In this document: in pieces, positions 26,614-35,608 of the stretch | Numbering within the stretch: the stretch's first letter is position 1 | Layout: each line of letters starts with the position of its first letter | From: Sphingomonas sp. ERG5 | Lineage (GTDB): Bacteria > Pseudomonadota > Alphaproteobacteria > Sphingomonadales > Sphingomonadaceae | Length of the DNA: 64,000 nt | Direction of reading: 5' to 3' | NCBI RefSeq assembly: GCF_000803065.1 | Contig: NZ_JSXI01000029.1 | Span: forward strand, 124,001-188,000 | Translations under genes and position numbers: made by a program | Notes under the pieces: generated by a model | Told to the model about the DNA's origin: nothing | The model's input: the letters and a program-made list of their open reading frames with translations, nothing else | Database searches by the model: none

Positions 26614-29563
26614 TCGCAGCTTCGTCGCGGATCGCAGCCGTGCCGCCCTCGACACGACTTTCCCGGTCAGCCCGACCCTCTCGCACGCCCGGCCATGCGA
26701 TGGGCTGCTGGCGATCGGCGGGGCGGTGCCTGATACGCTGAGGGTGCGATCGTTGCGCGACGCGGTCACTGCGATGTGGCGCGGTGCGCTCGCAGATGGC
26801 ACGGAGATCTTGGTTATCGCCTTCGATCACGCGATCCCGGTCGATGTGAGTGCATGGCCATCGGCGCTGCCGCTGATCGTCGGCCGGGCCGACACGCTGA
26901 CCAGCTATGCCGATGGCGCCGATCGCGCACTGTCCGCCGGCACACGCGCTGGTGCGGCGTTGCGGCGGATCGACCTGTGGTGGGGCGGGCGCCAGCATCT
27001 GATCGCGCTCGATACGCTGACGGTGGTGCCGATCGGCATGCTGTGGGATGCGCCGCGCGTCACCGTGCACCGCTCGACCCCGCGCACCGTGGCAGTGGCT
27101 GCCGACCAGGCCGCTGTCCAGGATGGCGCGGCTCCGGTGTCGCGCGCGCCTGTTCCCCCGCCCGGCGACGGTATTGCGGTATTTGACGAAACCAACGCTG
27201 CGCTGCGCGACCTGGAAGAACGCACCCGGCTGGGGGCGATCTTCAAACAGGCCCTTGCCGGGCTGTTCGGCCAGCGCATCGTTGGCGAGGGGCAGGGGAA
27301 CGGACCAGACGGCGCACCGCCACGGGAGCGCGGGCCGAGCGTGTTCGAAAATCTTGCCGGCTGGTTGCGCTGGCACAGCCCATTGAGCAAATCATTGATC
27401 GCCCAGTTCGGTGATCGCCTCGGCATGGTGGAGAAGCTGCTCGCCTCCGGCGATATCGACAGCGCATTGCGGCTCGCGCTGAAGCTCGGCAAGGAAAGTG
27501 CCGGAAAATCGCGCAGCCTGTTCCCCAATCGCTTGCCCGACATCCGCGCCAAGCTCGACTTTTCGTTCGGCGGTGGCGGTTATGCCATGCCGATCCTTGG
27601 CGGCGACAGCTATCATGCCCTGCGCATGCGCTATGTCGAACTGGCCAAGAAGCTCGAGCGCGATGGCGATTTCCGCCGCGCCGCCTATGTCCATTCGCAG
27701 TTGCTTGAGGATCACCGCACTGCGGTGCTGACGCTCGAAAAGGGCGAGTTGTACCGTGATGCGGCACGGCTCGCGCTCGATGCGAAGCTTGAGCCGGCGC
27801 TCGCGATCAGGATGTTCTACAAGGCAGGCGAGCTGGATGCGGCATTGGCGCTGGCACGGCGCACCGGTTGCTTCGATCAGCTCGCTGAGACCAGCCGGAC
27901 CGGCCATGCGGATTTCCACGCCTATGTGGTCCGCGCCTGGACCGACATGCTGGTCGCGACCGACCAGCCTTTGCGCGCCTTGCAGGTGACCGACGCGCTT
28001 GCTGATCTCGCCGCGCCCGATCCCGAGTTGATCGCGGCACGGCGGCACTGGCTCGGCGCGACGCTTGCGCTGGAGGCGACACATGGCTTCGGTAGCGAAA
28101 CCATTGCCCGTGGACTGGTCGCGGCGCGCTGGACTGGGGAAGACTTCTCGCCGCTTGGTCTGGTCGATTTCCCATTCGTCAGCGCGATCGCCGGCACCGG
28201 CGCGTTCCCCTTGTTGCTGCAGCAAGTCCAGGATCTGGTGCGGCTCGACACGGCGGATGCACGGCGGAACATGCTCGACCTGCTCCACGCCTTGACTCGC
28301 TTCGCCAGACCCGGGCGCGAGGAACAGGCGGGATTCTGGAGCGGACCAGCAGCGATCATCGTCGAGGTCTTTGCGCGCTCCCTGCTGGAAGTCGCATCCG
28401 ATGCCCTCACTTCGCATGACATGCAGGCGTTGCGCGGATTGCTCGGCATGGCCGATCTGCATGTGTTCGCCACAGATCTGGGCAAGCTTGCCAAGCTGCA
28501 TGTCGCGCCGTCGCTCGGCTATGAAAGCTGGCGCTTGCCGCCCGCGACGACGATCGCATCGCCGATCCGGCTCGGCTGCCTGCTGCACAACGGCACGATG
28601 GTCGTGTGGCGGGAAAACACGCTGTTGCAGCTGCTCGACCCGGACGGGCGACCGCTATGGCAGGGCAATGTCAGCGATATCACTGCGCTGATTGCAGTCG
28701 GCTCAAGCCCCAATGTTATCATCGTGCAACACCCGGACGACGGGCCCGGTCAGCTGACCCGCTTCGCCAGCCATCGGCGCAGCTTCCATGCGATCGGCCG
28801 GGCCGATCTGGTCGCGCATCACGACGTGACGTCGGAGGGACAATGGATGGTCCAGATCGGCGGGGAAATCGGCGCGATCGACCTGGCCGCGCTGTGTGCC
28901 GACGTGCCGGGAGTCGAGTGGCTGTGGTCTTGCGCGCTGACCGACCGGTTGCGCGTGGTGGCATTTTTCCACGATCCATCCACGCCGGCCTGGATCACGC
29001 GCAATGCCGAGCGAGGTCGGGCCGGCCTGCTCGAACTATGGTCGCTGCGACATGGCGGTGAACTGACCACCCAATTGTGCAATCCGGCACCGGCAGTGAT
29101 GCGCCCCCCCTATCTGGCGCCGCGCGACTGGTTCTGGTCCGCGCAGCATGGCAGCAACCGGATCGAGGCGGCCGATGCGTCGGGTGCCGTGATGCCCTGT
29201 GTCGCATGGAGCGAGCAGGTGGAGCGGCAGGTCGCCGCAGTGATGACCGACCGGCACGAGACGCTGCCCGGCTTCGACACGTTCCAGAGCACTGATTTCC
29301 ACCGCACACGGATCACCTTCACCGCCGCTGACGGTGCCGTGCCCGCTACGACCCGAGTGCAGGGGGCGGCGAACAAGATGGCACGGATGACGGTCGAACA
29401 TGATGTTGAGATGCCGCTGACCCTGATCGCGCGCGGCATGACCATCGGAGGGTCCGGCAGTGCAGGCGAAGGGGTCGACCAGTCGGCGCGTGTCCTGTTC
29501 GCCGATCCGCATGGTCGTTTATTGCGAGTCGATGTCGCGGCGAAGCGCGTGATGGTGTTCTGA
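26606..29563 (+). CDS. Large bpX6-like protein with helical repeats and beta-propeller (MoxR system)
   Basis: A 985-aa soluble protein ending the MoxR operon. Residues 1-180 form an N-terminal alpha/beta domain (bpX6-like by context). Residues ~200-480 are helical repeats (LRDLEERTRLGAIFKQALAGLFG; MVEKLLASGDIDSALRLALKLG; RDGDFRRAAYVHSQLL; AGELDAALALARRTG), TPR-like scaffolding. Residues ~640-985 are beta-rich with propeller-like strands (MVVWRENTLLQLLDPDGRPLWQGNVSDITALIAVG). No signal peptide or membrane segment. Likely the client-binding or sensor scaffold for the ATPase, which is inference from family architecture. Confidence 0.6.
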   Translation: MADRSFVADRSRAALDTTFPVSPTLSHARPCDGLLAIGGAVPDTLRVRSLRDAVTAMWRGALADGTEILVIAFDHAIPVDVSAWPSALPLIVGRADTLTSYADGADRALSAGTRAGAALRRIDLWWGGRQHLIALDTLTVVPIGMLWDAPRVTVHRSTPRTVAVAADQAAVQDGAAPVSRAPVPPPGDGIAVFDETNAALRDLEERTRLGAIFKQALAGLFGQRIVGEGQGNGPDGAPPRERGPSVFENLAGWLRWHSPLSKSLIAQFGDRLGMVEKLLASGDIDSALRLALKLGKESAGKSRSLFPNRLPDIRAKLDFSFGGGGYAMPILGGDSYHALRMRYVELAKKLERDGDFRRAAYVHSQLLEDHRTAVLTLEKGELYRDAARLALDAKLEPALAIRMFYKAGELDAALALARRTGCFDQLAETSRTGHADFHAYVVRAWTDMLVATDQPLRALQVTDALADLAAPDPELIAARRHWLGATLALEATHGFGSETIARGLVAARWTGEDFSPLGLVDFPFVSAIAGTGAFPLLLQQVQDLVRLDTADARRNMLDLLHALTRFARPGREEQAGFWSGPAAIIVEVFARSLLEVASDALTSHDMQALRGLLGMADLHVFATDLGKLAKLHVAPSLGYESWRLPPATTIASPIRLGCLLHNGTMVVWRENTLLQLLDPDGRPLWQGNVSDITALIAVGSSPNVIIVQHPDDGPGQLTRFASHRRSFHAIGRADLVAHHDVTSEGQWMVQIGGEIGAIDLAALCADVPGVEWLWSCALTDRLRVVAFFHDPSTPAWITRNAERGRAGLLELWSLRHGGELTTQLCNPAPAVMRPPYLAPRDWFWSAQHGSNRIEAADASGAVMPCVAWSEQVERQVAAVMTDRHETLPGFDTFQSTDFHRTRITFTAADGAVPATTRVQGAANKMARMTVEHDVEMPLTLIARGMTIGGSGSAGEGVDQSARVLFADPHGRLLRVDVAAKRVMVF

Positions 29564-29688
29564 ACGGAGGAGGGGTTCAGCGTGCCGGCAGGATTACGGT
29601 CGCCTCGATCTTTGCGGCGGCCTTTATCGGCGCGGTGACTGTAAAGCGCTACGCCTCGGCCGAAATGCGCCGCCGAGGCCGGCGATCT

Positions 29689-31182
29689 TCACGGAGCTTG
29701 TCCGTCCAGTGCCCAGGCGCGCAGCTTGAAGCGTTCGATCTTGCCGGTCGCGGTCTTGGGCAGCGCATCGACGAAGCGGATGCGGCGGGGATATTTGTAC
29801 AGCGCGAGTTCGGTCCTGGTGTGCGCCTTGAGCATCTCTTCCGCTGCCGCGTCGCGAGGAGCGCCCGGTGCCGCGACCACGAAGGCGACCGGCTTGATCA
29901 GCCCGTCGCGGTCGGGCGCACCGACCACGGCGACTTCGCCGACCATCGCATGGGTGGCAAGCGCCGCTTCGATTTCCAGCGGCGAGACATAGATGCCGTT
30001 CACCTTCAACATGTCGTCGCCGCGCCCGCAATAGACGAAGCGCCCGGCCGGATCACGGTAGAAACGGTCGCCGGTCCTGACCCAGCCATTGGCGAACACC
30101 GCGGCGGATTTGTCGGGCTTGTTCCAGTAACCGATCGCGCAAGTCGGCCCGCGCACGAACAACTCGCCGATCTCGCCCGCCGGGGTCGGCGCACCGCTTT
30201 CATCGCGCAGTTCGAGCGTATAGCCTTTGACCGCGCGGCCGGTGGTGCCGGGTTCGATCTCGCCCGGGCGGTTGGCGAGGAAGATGTGGAGCATCTCGGT
30301 CGATCCCATGCCATCGACGATCGGCACGCCGACCTGCGCCTGCCAGCGGCGGCACAATTCGGCGGGGAGCGCCTCGCCGGCCGAAACGCACAAGCGCAAG
30401 CGTTCGGTTGCCGCGCGCGGGATCTCCTGCTGGCCGAGCAAGGCGGCATAGAAGGACGGCACGCTGTAAAGAATGGTCGGGCGGTGTGCGGCCATCCGCG
30501 CGAGCGCTGCCGTCGCTGTCGGACGCTCCGCCATCAGAATCGCGGTCGCGCCGTGCCACAGCGCGAACAGCACGCTGTTGCCGAAACCATAACCGAAGAA
30601 CATCTTCGAGACCGAGAATGTCACGTCCGCGTCAGACAGCGCCAGCACCTCTTCGGCGAACAGGGCGGGGGCCGCGATCATCGCGCCGTGCGAATGGATC
30701 GTGCCCTTGGGCCGGCCCGTCGTGCCCGACGAATATTGCCACAGGCACACGCCGTCGGCCCCGGACATTGCGGGCAATTCGACCGGTGTGGCGGCGGGGA
30801 TCTCGTCGACGAACATCATTTTGGGGACGTCCAGCCCCTCGAAGCGCGGCCGGGCGGCGCGCGAGACCAGCAACAGGCCCGCGCCGCTATCGTCGAGCAG
30901 GTAGCGGTAATCCTCGGTCGGCAGCTGCGGGTTGACCATCACCGGCACCACCCCGGCCCAGATCGCGCCGAGGCAGGCGACGACGAAATCCACGCTGTCT
31001 TCGGCGCACAGCATCATTCGCGTGGCCGGTGCGACGTCGCGGTCACGCAGGACTCCGGCGAAACGGCGCACCCGCTCGGCGAGTTCGCCATGGCTGCACG
31101 GACCGCGATCATCGATGAGCGCGATCCGATCGGGTCGGTCGCGATTGCGTTCGAGCAAGGCCGCGGCGGCGTTGACGATCAT
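29689..31182 (-). CDS. Aryl-CoA ligase (benzoate/anthranilate-CoA ligase type)
   Basis: AMP-forming acyl-CoA ligase (497 aa). ATP motif YSSGTTGRPKGTIHSH, adenylate motif GMGSTEM, GWVRTGDRF and hinge region GRGDDMLKVNGIYVSPLEIE, with the catalytic lysine in KTATGKIERFKL. KMFFGYGFGNSVLFALWHGATAIL is typical of benzoate-CoA ligases. Start ATG 31182 overlaps the kynureninase stop (ATGA). Since kynureninase yields anthranilate, the likely reaction is anthranilate to anthraniloyl-CoA, opening the CoA-dependent aerobic route; 3-hydroxyanthranilate or benzoate are alternatives. A longer frame to 31593 is a shadow of kynureninase. Confidence 0.88.
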   Translation of the reverse strand: MIVNAAAALLERNRDRPDRIALIDDRGPCSHGELAERVRRFAGVLRDRDVAPATRMMLCAEDSVDFVVACLGAIWAGVVPVMVNPQLPTEDYRYLLDDSGAGLLLVSRAARPRFEGLDVPKMMFVDEIPAATPVELPAMSGADGVCLWQYSSGTTGRPKGTIHSHGAMIAAPALFAEEVLALSDADVTFSVSKMFFGYGFGNSVLFALWHGATAILMAERPTATAALARMAAHRPTILYSVPSFYAALLGQQEIPRAATERLRLCVSAGEALPAELCRRWQAQVGVPIVDGMGSTEMLHIFLANRPGEIEPGTTGRAVKGYTLELRDESGAPTPAGEIGELFVRGPTCAIGYWNKPDKSAAVFANGWVRTGDRFYRDPAGRFVYCGRGDDMLKVNGIYVSPLEIEAALATHAMVGEVAVVGAPDRDGLIKPVAFVVAAPGAPRDAAAEEMLKAHTRTELALYKYPRRIRFVDALPKTATGKIERFKLRAWALDGQAP

Positions 31183-32414
31183 GTCACTGCCGCGCGGACA
31201 TGGAAGTCGGGATGGTTCCAGCTGCCGCTGACCAGGACATCGCGCAACGCCTCGACCGCGTGCCAGACATCGACATGGCTGGTGTAAAGTGGGGTGAAGC
31301 CGAAGCGCAGCGCATCGGGCGCGCGGAAATCGCCGATCACCCCACGCGCGATCAACGCCTGCATCACTGGCCAGGCCTGGGCATGGCGGAGCGAGACATG
31401 GCTGCCGCGTGCCTTGGGGTCGCGCGTGGTGAGCACCTCGAGACCGAGGCCGGCGCAGCGATCCTCGACCAGATCGATAAAGGCCGAGCACAGCATTTGT
31501 CCCTTGGCGAACAAGGCGGCGCGATCGACTGAGAGCATCAAGTCGACGCCTTCCTCCAGCGCGGCCATGCCCAGGATCGGTGGTGTGCCGCACAGGAAGC
31601 GGCGAATGCCCTCGCTGGGGGCATAATCGTCAGTGAAATCGAACGGCGCGGCATGGCCCATCCAGCCCGTCAGCGGCGAGCGCAGCCTCGCCTGATGCCG
31701 CTCGGCGACGAACAGGAAGGCCGGCGCACCGGGCCCGCCATTGAGATATTTATAGCCGCAACCGATTGCGAGATCGGCATTGGCGGCGTTCAGATCGACC
31801 GGCACCGCGCCGGCGCTATGGCTCAGGTCCCACAGCATCAACGCGCCTTTCGCCTGGGCAGCGCGCGTGATCGCGTCCATGTCGAAGCGGGCACCGCTTT
31901 GGTAATGGACATGAGTCAGCATCACCACCGCGACGTTCTCGTCGATCGCGGCGGCGATCTGGTCGCGTGGTACGGTGCGCAACGCGCATTCGGGCAAGGT
32001 CGCAGCCACGCCTTGCGCAACATACAGGTCGGTCGGAAAATTGCCCGGTTCGGACAGGATCACGGAGCGGCCGGCTTGCGCCTGCATTGCCGCGACGAGC
32101 AATTTGTAAAGATTGACCGATGTCGAATCCGCCACCAGCACTTCATCCGGCCGGGCGCCAACGATCGCCGCGATCTTGCCGCCGATGCGTGCCGGCGTAC
32201 CGATCCAGTCGGCCTTGTTCCAGCTGCGGATCAGCCCGTTACCCCATTCGCTGCGTACCGTATCGGCGATGCGACGCGCGGTGGCGTGGGGCAGCGCGCC
32301 GAGCGAATTGCCGTCGAGATAGATTTCGCCCGGCGGCAAGTCGAACGCATCACGCATGGCGCGAAGCGGGTCGGCCACGTCACGCCGCTGCATCTCTTCC
32401 AATGTCGGGCTCAT
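31179..32414 (-). CDS. kynU: Kynureninase
   Basis: PLP-dependent hydrolase (411 aa) converting kynurenine to anthranilate and alanine. LPPGEIYLDGNSLGALP is the conserved N-terminal block, DLSHSAGAVPVDLN carries the cofactor-binding Asp, and CGYKYLNGGPGAPAFLFV contains the Schiff-base lysine. Length matches the family. Overlaps tryptophan dioxygenase at its start (32411-32414) and the aryl-CoA ligase at its end, so all three are coupled. No kynurenine formamidase lies in the operon; a cyclase-family protein at 60868-61764 is a distant, atypical candidate. Confidence 0.95.
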   Translation of the reverse strand: MSPTLEEMQRRDVADPLRAMRDAFDLPPGEIYLDGNSLGALPHATARRIADTVRSEWGNGLIRSWNKADWIGTPARIGGKIAAIVGARPDEVLVADSTSVNLYKLLVAAMQAQAGRSVILSEPGNFPTDLYVAQGVAATLPECALRTVPRDQIAAAIDENVAVVMLTHVHYQSGARFDMDAITRAAQAKGALMLWDLSHSAGAVPVDLNAANADLAIGCGYKYLNGGPGAPAFLFVAERHQARLRSPLTGWMGHAAPFDFTDDYAPSEGIRRFLCGTPPILGMAALEEGVDLMLSVDRAALFAKGQMLCSAFIDLVEDRCAGLGLEVLTTRDPKARGSHVSLRHAQAWPVMQALIARGVIGDFRAPDALRFGFTPLYTSHVDVWHAVEALRDVLVSGSWNHPDFHVRAAVT

Positions 32415-33202
32415 AGCTGGGTCCGTACGCTAAGCAGTTCGGGGAAGAAGCTCTTGTCCAGCACCTTGGCGAGATACTGCACCCCGGCCGTGCCACCGGT
32501 GCCGGTCTTGAAACCGATCACGCGTTCGACCGTCTTGAGATGGCCGAAGCGCCACAGCTGGACGTGATATTCGATATCGACGAGCTTTTCGGCCAGCTCG
32601 TACAGATCCCAATATTCCTCGGGGCTGGCATAGACTTTGGCCCAGGCCCGCTCGACGTCGGGGGAAGGGGAGTAGGCCTGGGTGAAATCGCGGGTCAGCC
32701 GTTCGGGCGCGATCGCGAAGCCGCGCCGGGCGAGCAGTCGCAGCGCCTCGTCATACAGGCTCGGCGCTTCGAGCGCCGCACGCAGCGTGGCATGGACTTC
32801 GGGCTCGGCGGCATGGAGTTCGACCATCGCCGTATCCTTGTTGCCGAGGATGAATTCCATCTCGCGATACTGGTCGGACTGAAAACCCGAGCTGGTGCCG
32901 AGCCGGTCGCGCATTCGCGTATAATCCGCCGGGGTCATCGTCGCGAGCACTTCCCAGCTCTGGATCATCTGCGCCTGGATGCGCGCGACGCGCGACATCA
33001 TCTTGAAGGCGGGACGCAGGTCATCGGCGATGACATGAGCCCGTGCGGCGCGCAATTCGTGCAGCGCGAGCTTGAGCCAGATTTCCGACGCCTGGTGGAT
33101 CGAGATGAACAGCAACTCGTCATGCGCGTCGGACAGAGGCGACTGGCAGGCGAGCAATTCGGGCAAGCGCAGATAGCTGCGATAGGTGATGGTGTTGCTC
33201 AT
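32411..33202 (-). CDS. kynA: Tryptophan 2,3-dioxygenase
   Basis: Heme dioxygenase (263 aa) opening the indole ring of L-tryptophan to N-formylkynurenine. Conserved TYRSYLRLPELLACQ, HDELLFISIHQASEIWLKL (substrate-contacting HxxxFxxxHQ region), SGFQSDQYREMEFILGNK and the heme-ligand region YHVQLWRFGHLKTVERVIGFKTGTGGTAG. Start ATG 33202 follows GGGAG; a longer frame to 33250 has no family sequence. First gene of the kynurenine operon, divergent from an AsnC-type regulator. Confidence 0.95.
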   Translation of the reverse strand: MSNTITYRSYLRLPELLACQSPLSDAHDELLFISIHQASEIWLKLALHELRAARAHVIADDLRPAFKMMSRVARIQAQMIQSWEVLATMTPADYTRMRDRLGTSSGFQSDQYREMEFILGNKDTAMVELHAAEPEVHATLRAALEAPSLYDEALRLLARRGFAIAPERLTRDFTQAYSPSPDVERAWAKVYASPEEYWDLYELAEKLVDIEYHVQLWRFGHLKTVERVIGFKTGTGGTAGVQYLAKVLDKSFFPELLSVRTQL

Positions 33203-33274
33203 CCGGGCTCCCTGTTCGATGCACAGGCTAGCGCGAATCATCACAACCATTGTTCGCCGATTGCCTGTCGGATG

Positions 33275-33302
33275 CTATCCATGCAAAACGAATGGTGGAT
33301 AG
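33275..33302. promoter_or_regulatory. Candidate operator of the Lrp/AsnC regulator (kyn operon)
   Basis: Inverted repeat CTATCCA-N14-TGGATAG with an A-rich spacer (CAAAACGAA), in the 154-nt divergent gap between kynA and the regulator. Long-spacer inverted repeats suit Lrp-type dimers. Position and symmetry are seen; binding is inferred. Confidence 0.6.
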
Positions 33303-33356
33303 GGATGTTGTTGGCAGAACATTGTCCTTCTAGCAGCGGATTCCAGGGGTTGGGCG

Positions 33357-33833
33357 ATGGACCGGATCGATCATGCGATACTGAGCGCGTTGGAGGCCGA
33401 TGGCCGGCAATCCTATGCGACGCTTGCCGAGAGCGTCGGCCTGTCCAAGACGCCCTGTTGGAATCGGGTACAGGCGCTGGAGGAAGCCGGGATCATCACC
33501 GGCTATCGTGCTGATATCGAACCCGGGCGGCTTGATCTCGGTGTCACCGCTTTTGTCCAGGTGATTATCGACTCGGCATGCCGCGAAGCGTTCGAGGCAG
33601 CGGTGCTCGCGGCACCGGCAATCCTCGAATGCCATACGATCGCCGGTGAAGCGGATTATGTTCTGCGCGTGGCGTGCCGCGATGTCGACGATCTCGACCA
33701 TTTGCTGCGCTTCGACATCGTTGTGCTGCCCGGGGTGCAGCGATCCTCGACCATGATCTGCCTGAAGACGGTCAAGCGGGGCGGGAGGGTGACTCAGGCC
33801 GCGCTGTCGCGGGCGCGGCCGGTCAAGGGATAG
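33357..33833 (+). CDS. Lrp/AsnC-family regulator (KynR-like)
   Basis: A 158-aa regulator: HTH in residues 5-55 (IDHAILSALEADGRQSYATLAESVGLSKTPCWNRVQALEEAGIITGYRADI) and a C-terminal RAM/ligand-binding domain (ILECHTIAGEADYVLRVACRDVDDLDHLL). Divergent from kynA-kynU, the position of KynR regulators that activate the pathway in response to kynurenine in other proteobacteria. Also able to regulate itself through the operator at 33275-33302. Confidence 0.9.
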   Translation: MDRIDHAILSALEADGRQSYATLAESVGLSKTPCWNRVQALEEAGIITGYRADIEPGRLDLGVTAFVQVIIDSACREAFEAAVLAAPAILECHTIAGEADYVLRVACRDVDDLDHLLRFDIVVLPGVQRSSTMICLKTVKRGGRVTQAALSRARPVKG

Positions 33834-33870
33834 ATCTGGAGTGCTTCAAGGTTGAATTGAGTCACACCCC

Positions 33871-33946
33871 CGTTCGTTTTTTGAACGAAGTCGAGAAACC
33901 TCGTATAGCGCTTATGGCCTGTTTCTCGACTTTGCTCGAAACGGAC
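33871..33946. repeat. Palindromic intergenic repeat, diverged copy
   Basis: Imperfect inverted repeat with cores GAAGTCGAGAAAC and GTTTCTCGACTTTGCTCG, flanked by CGTTCG and CGAAACGGACT. It is related to the perfect copy at 21050-21126 and lies between convergent genes. Confidence 0.75.
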
Positions 33947-33978
33947 TGAAAAAGGCGATTCAAGCCAATCTCTAAGGG

Positions 33979-34503
33979 CTAAGCCGCTGCCTCGAGCGCA
34001 AGCAGGCGGCGCTTGCGGCGCACGCCCCAGCGATAGCCGGAAATGCCGCCATCGGCCTTGATCACGCGGTGGCACGGAATGGCGATTGCTATGCGATTGG
34101 CTGCGCAGGCCGCGCCGACTTCCTGCGCGGTTGCCGGCACGTTGAGTCGCTTGGCGAGCGCACCATAGCTGCGCGTTTCGCCCACCGGGATGGTGCGCAA
34201 TGCTTCCCACACCGCCAACTCCTGGTCGCTGCCGCGCAGATCGAGCGGCAAGTCGAGTGGCGCGCGCGGAGTATCGAGCCACGCAGCGATCGTGACGATC
34301 GCTGCGGCGACCGCAAGGTCGTCTTCGATCAGAGTCGCGCCGGGCAAGCTGCGGCGCAGTTCGCGAGTCAGCGCGGCGACATCGTCGCCGATCAGGATCG
34401 CGGCGATGCCGCGTGAGCTGACCGCGGCCAGCATCGTGCCGAGGCTGGTTGGGGCCAGGCCGTAGCGGATCGTTTCGGCGGAGATGTTCTGCCCCTGGGT
34501 CAT
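33979..34503 (-). CDS. ogt: Methylated-DNA--protein-cysteine S-methyltransferase
   Basis: Repairs O6-alkylguanine by transferring the alkyl group to its own cysteine (174 aa). Active site IPCHRVIK with Cys144, preceded by the helix-turn-helix RSYGALAKRLNVPATAQEVGAACAANRIAIA and followed by GGISGYRWG. The N-terminal ~80 residues match the Ada/Ogt alpha/beta lobe. Resembles the C-terminal half of Ada more than short Ogt proteins, but no Ada N-terminal zinc domain is present. Confidence 0.92.
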   Translation of the reverse strand: MTQGQNISAETIRYGLAPTSLGTMLAAVSSRGIAAILIGDDVAALTRELRRSLPGATLIEDDLAVAAAIVTIAAWLDTPRAPLDLPLDLRGSDQELAVWEALRTIPVGETRSYGALAKRLNVPATAQEVGAACAANRIAIAIPCHRVIKADGGISGYRWGVRRKRRLLALEAAA

Positions 34504-34580
34504 CGGAAGCTCCTCGATTGTCTATGTCGCTCCTTCTGACACCTTCCACGATTCGATGCGTCCCGCCGCTTGCGCCCGAA

Positions 34581-35042
34581 TTATCCCTTGGCCTTGGCTG
34601 CCCGGATCAGATTGTCGCGCAGGGCGACAACACCGCGTTGCATCGTGGCGAATTCCTCCAGCGACAGGCCCGATTCCTTGATCAGGTCCAGACCCAGGCC
34701 CTTTTCGCGCAATCGGCGCCCGGCGTCGGTCAGGCTCACGATCACCTGGCGTTCATCGGCGGGGTCGCGTCGGCGGTGCAGAAAGCCCAGCCCCTCGAGC
34801 TTTTTAAGGATCGGGGTCAGTGTGTTCGATTCCAGGAACAGCTTCTCGCCAAGCCGGCCGACGGTCTGATTATCCTCGTCCCATAGCGCCACGATGGCGA
34901 TATATTGGGTGTAGGTCACACCGAGTTCCTCGAGGATCGGCTTGTACGCGCGGCCATAGGCAAGATTGGCCGAATAGACCGCGAAGCACAGGAAATCGGA
35001 CAGTTTCGGGTCGGGTCGGGCGGTCGGCGTGGGCGTCGTCAT
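34581..35042 (-). CDS. ohrR: OhrR, MarR-family organic peroxide sensor
   Basis: A 153-aa repressor. Cys19 in FLCFAVYSA is the conserved reactive cysteine of OhrR, oxidised by organic hydroperoxides. The winged helix (TVGRLGEKLFLESNTLTPILKKLEGLGFLHRRRDPADERQVIVSLT) is typical. Divergent from ohr; the 149-nt gap contains two ATCGTGTCCGAT motifs, the probable operators. Confidence 0.93.
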   Translation of the reverse strand: MTTPTPTARPDPKLSDFLCFAVYSANLAYGRAYKPILEELGVTYTQYIAIVALWDEDNQTVGRLGEKLFLESNTLTPILKKLEGLGFLHRRRDPADERQVIVSLTDAGRRLREKGLGLDLIKESGLSLEEFATMQRGVVALRDNLIRAAKAKG

Positions 35043-35088
35043 GGGGCAATCCTTGTCGATACGGATAAATATCTCGGCATCTATATAT

Positions 35089-35171
35089 ATCGTGTCCGAT
35101 TAAATCGGAAGTAGGTTGACTTTGTAAAGGTCGCGCCCATATGGATCGTGTCCGATCAAGGCGGATACGAT
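35089..35171 (+). promoter_or_regulatory. ohr/ohrR divergent promoter with OhrR operators
   Basis: ATCGTGTCCGAT occurs at 35089-35100 and again at 35145-35156. The second copy is half of an inverted repeat ATCGTGTCCG-N7-CGGATACGAT (35145-35171, 9 of 10 paired). TTGACT at 35116-35121 and CATATGG-like -10 at 35139-35144 (17-nt spacing) place the ohr start site in the second operator, a repressor layout. Confidence 0.65.
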
Positions 35172-35191
35172 ATAAATCAAAGGAAGCCCCA

Positions 35192-35608
35192 ATGACCCAA
35201 GCTGCGAAGACTCTCTACACCGGCAAAACTCATACCACCGGCGGCCGTGATGGCGTCGCGCAAAGCGACGATGGTCGTCTCGATATCAAGCTGTCGCCTC
35301 CCGGCACCGCCGGTGCGGGCACCAATCCCGAGCAGCTGTTCGCGGCCGGCTGGTCGGCCTGCTTCCTTGGCGCGATGGGGATTGCCGCAAGCCAGCTGAA
35401 GGTCGCGTTGCCGGCCAATCGCGCGGTCGACGCAGAAGTCGATCTGGCACTTGAAGAGGGCACCTATTTCTTGCGCGCGCGGCTCAATGTCAGCCTGCCG
35501 GGCCTCGAGGCTCACGTCGCCCGGGCGATCGTCGACGCGGCGCATCAGACTTGCCCCTATTCCAAGGCGACGCGCGGCAATATCGATGTTGAGATCAATC
35601 TCATCTGA
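35192..35608 (+). CDS. ohr: Organic hydroperoxide resistance protein Ohr
   Basis: Thiol peroxidase of the Ohr/OsmC family (138 aa) that reduces organic and lipid hydroperoxides. Peroxidatic Cys57 in SACFLGAM and resolving Cys121 in HQTCPYSKATR are both present, as is the NPEQLFAAGW block. Start ATG 35192 follows AGGAAG; the open frame upstream (to 35141) crosses the operator and is not coding. Paired with ohrR. Confidence 0.95.
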   Translation: MTQAAKTLYTGKTHTTGGRDGVAQSDDGRLDIKLSPPGTAGAGTNPEQLFAAGWSACFLGAMGIAASQLKVALPANRAVDAEVDLALEEGTYFLRARLNVSLPGLEAHVARAIVDAAHQTCPYSKATRGNIDVEINLI

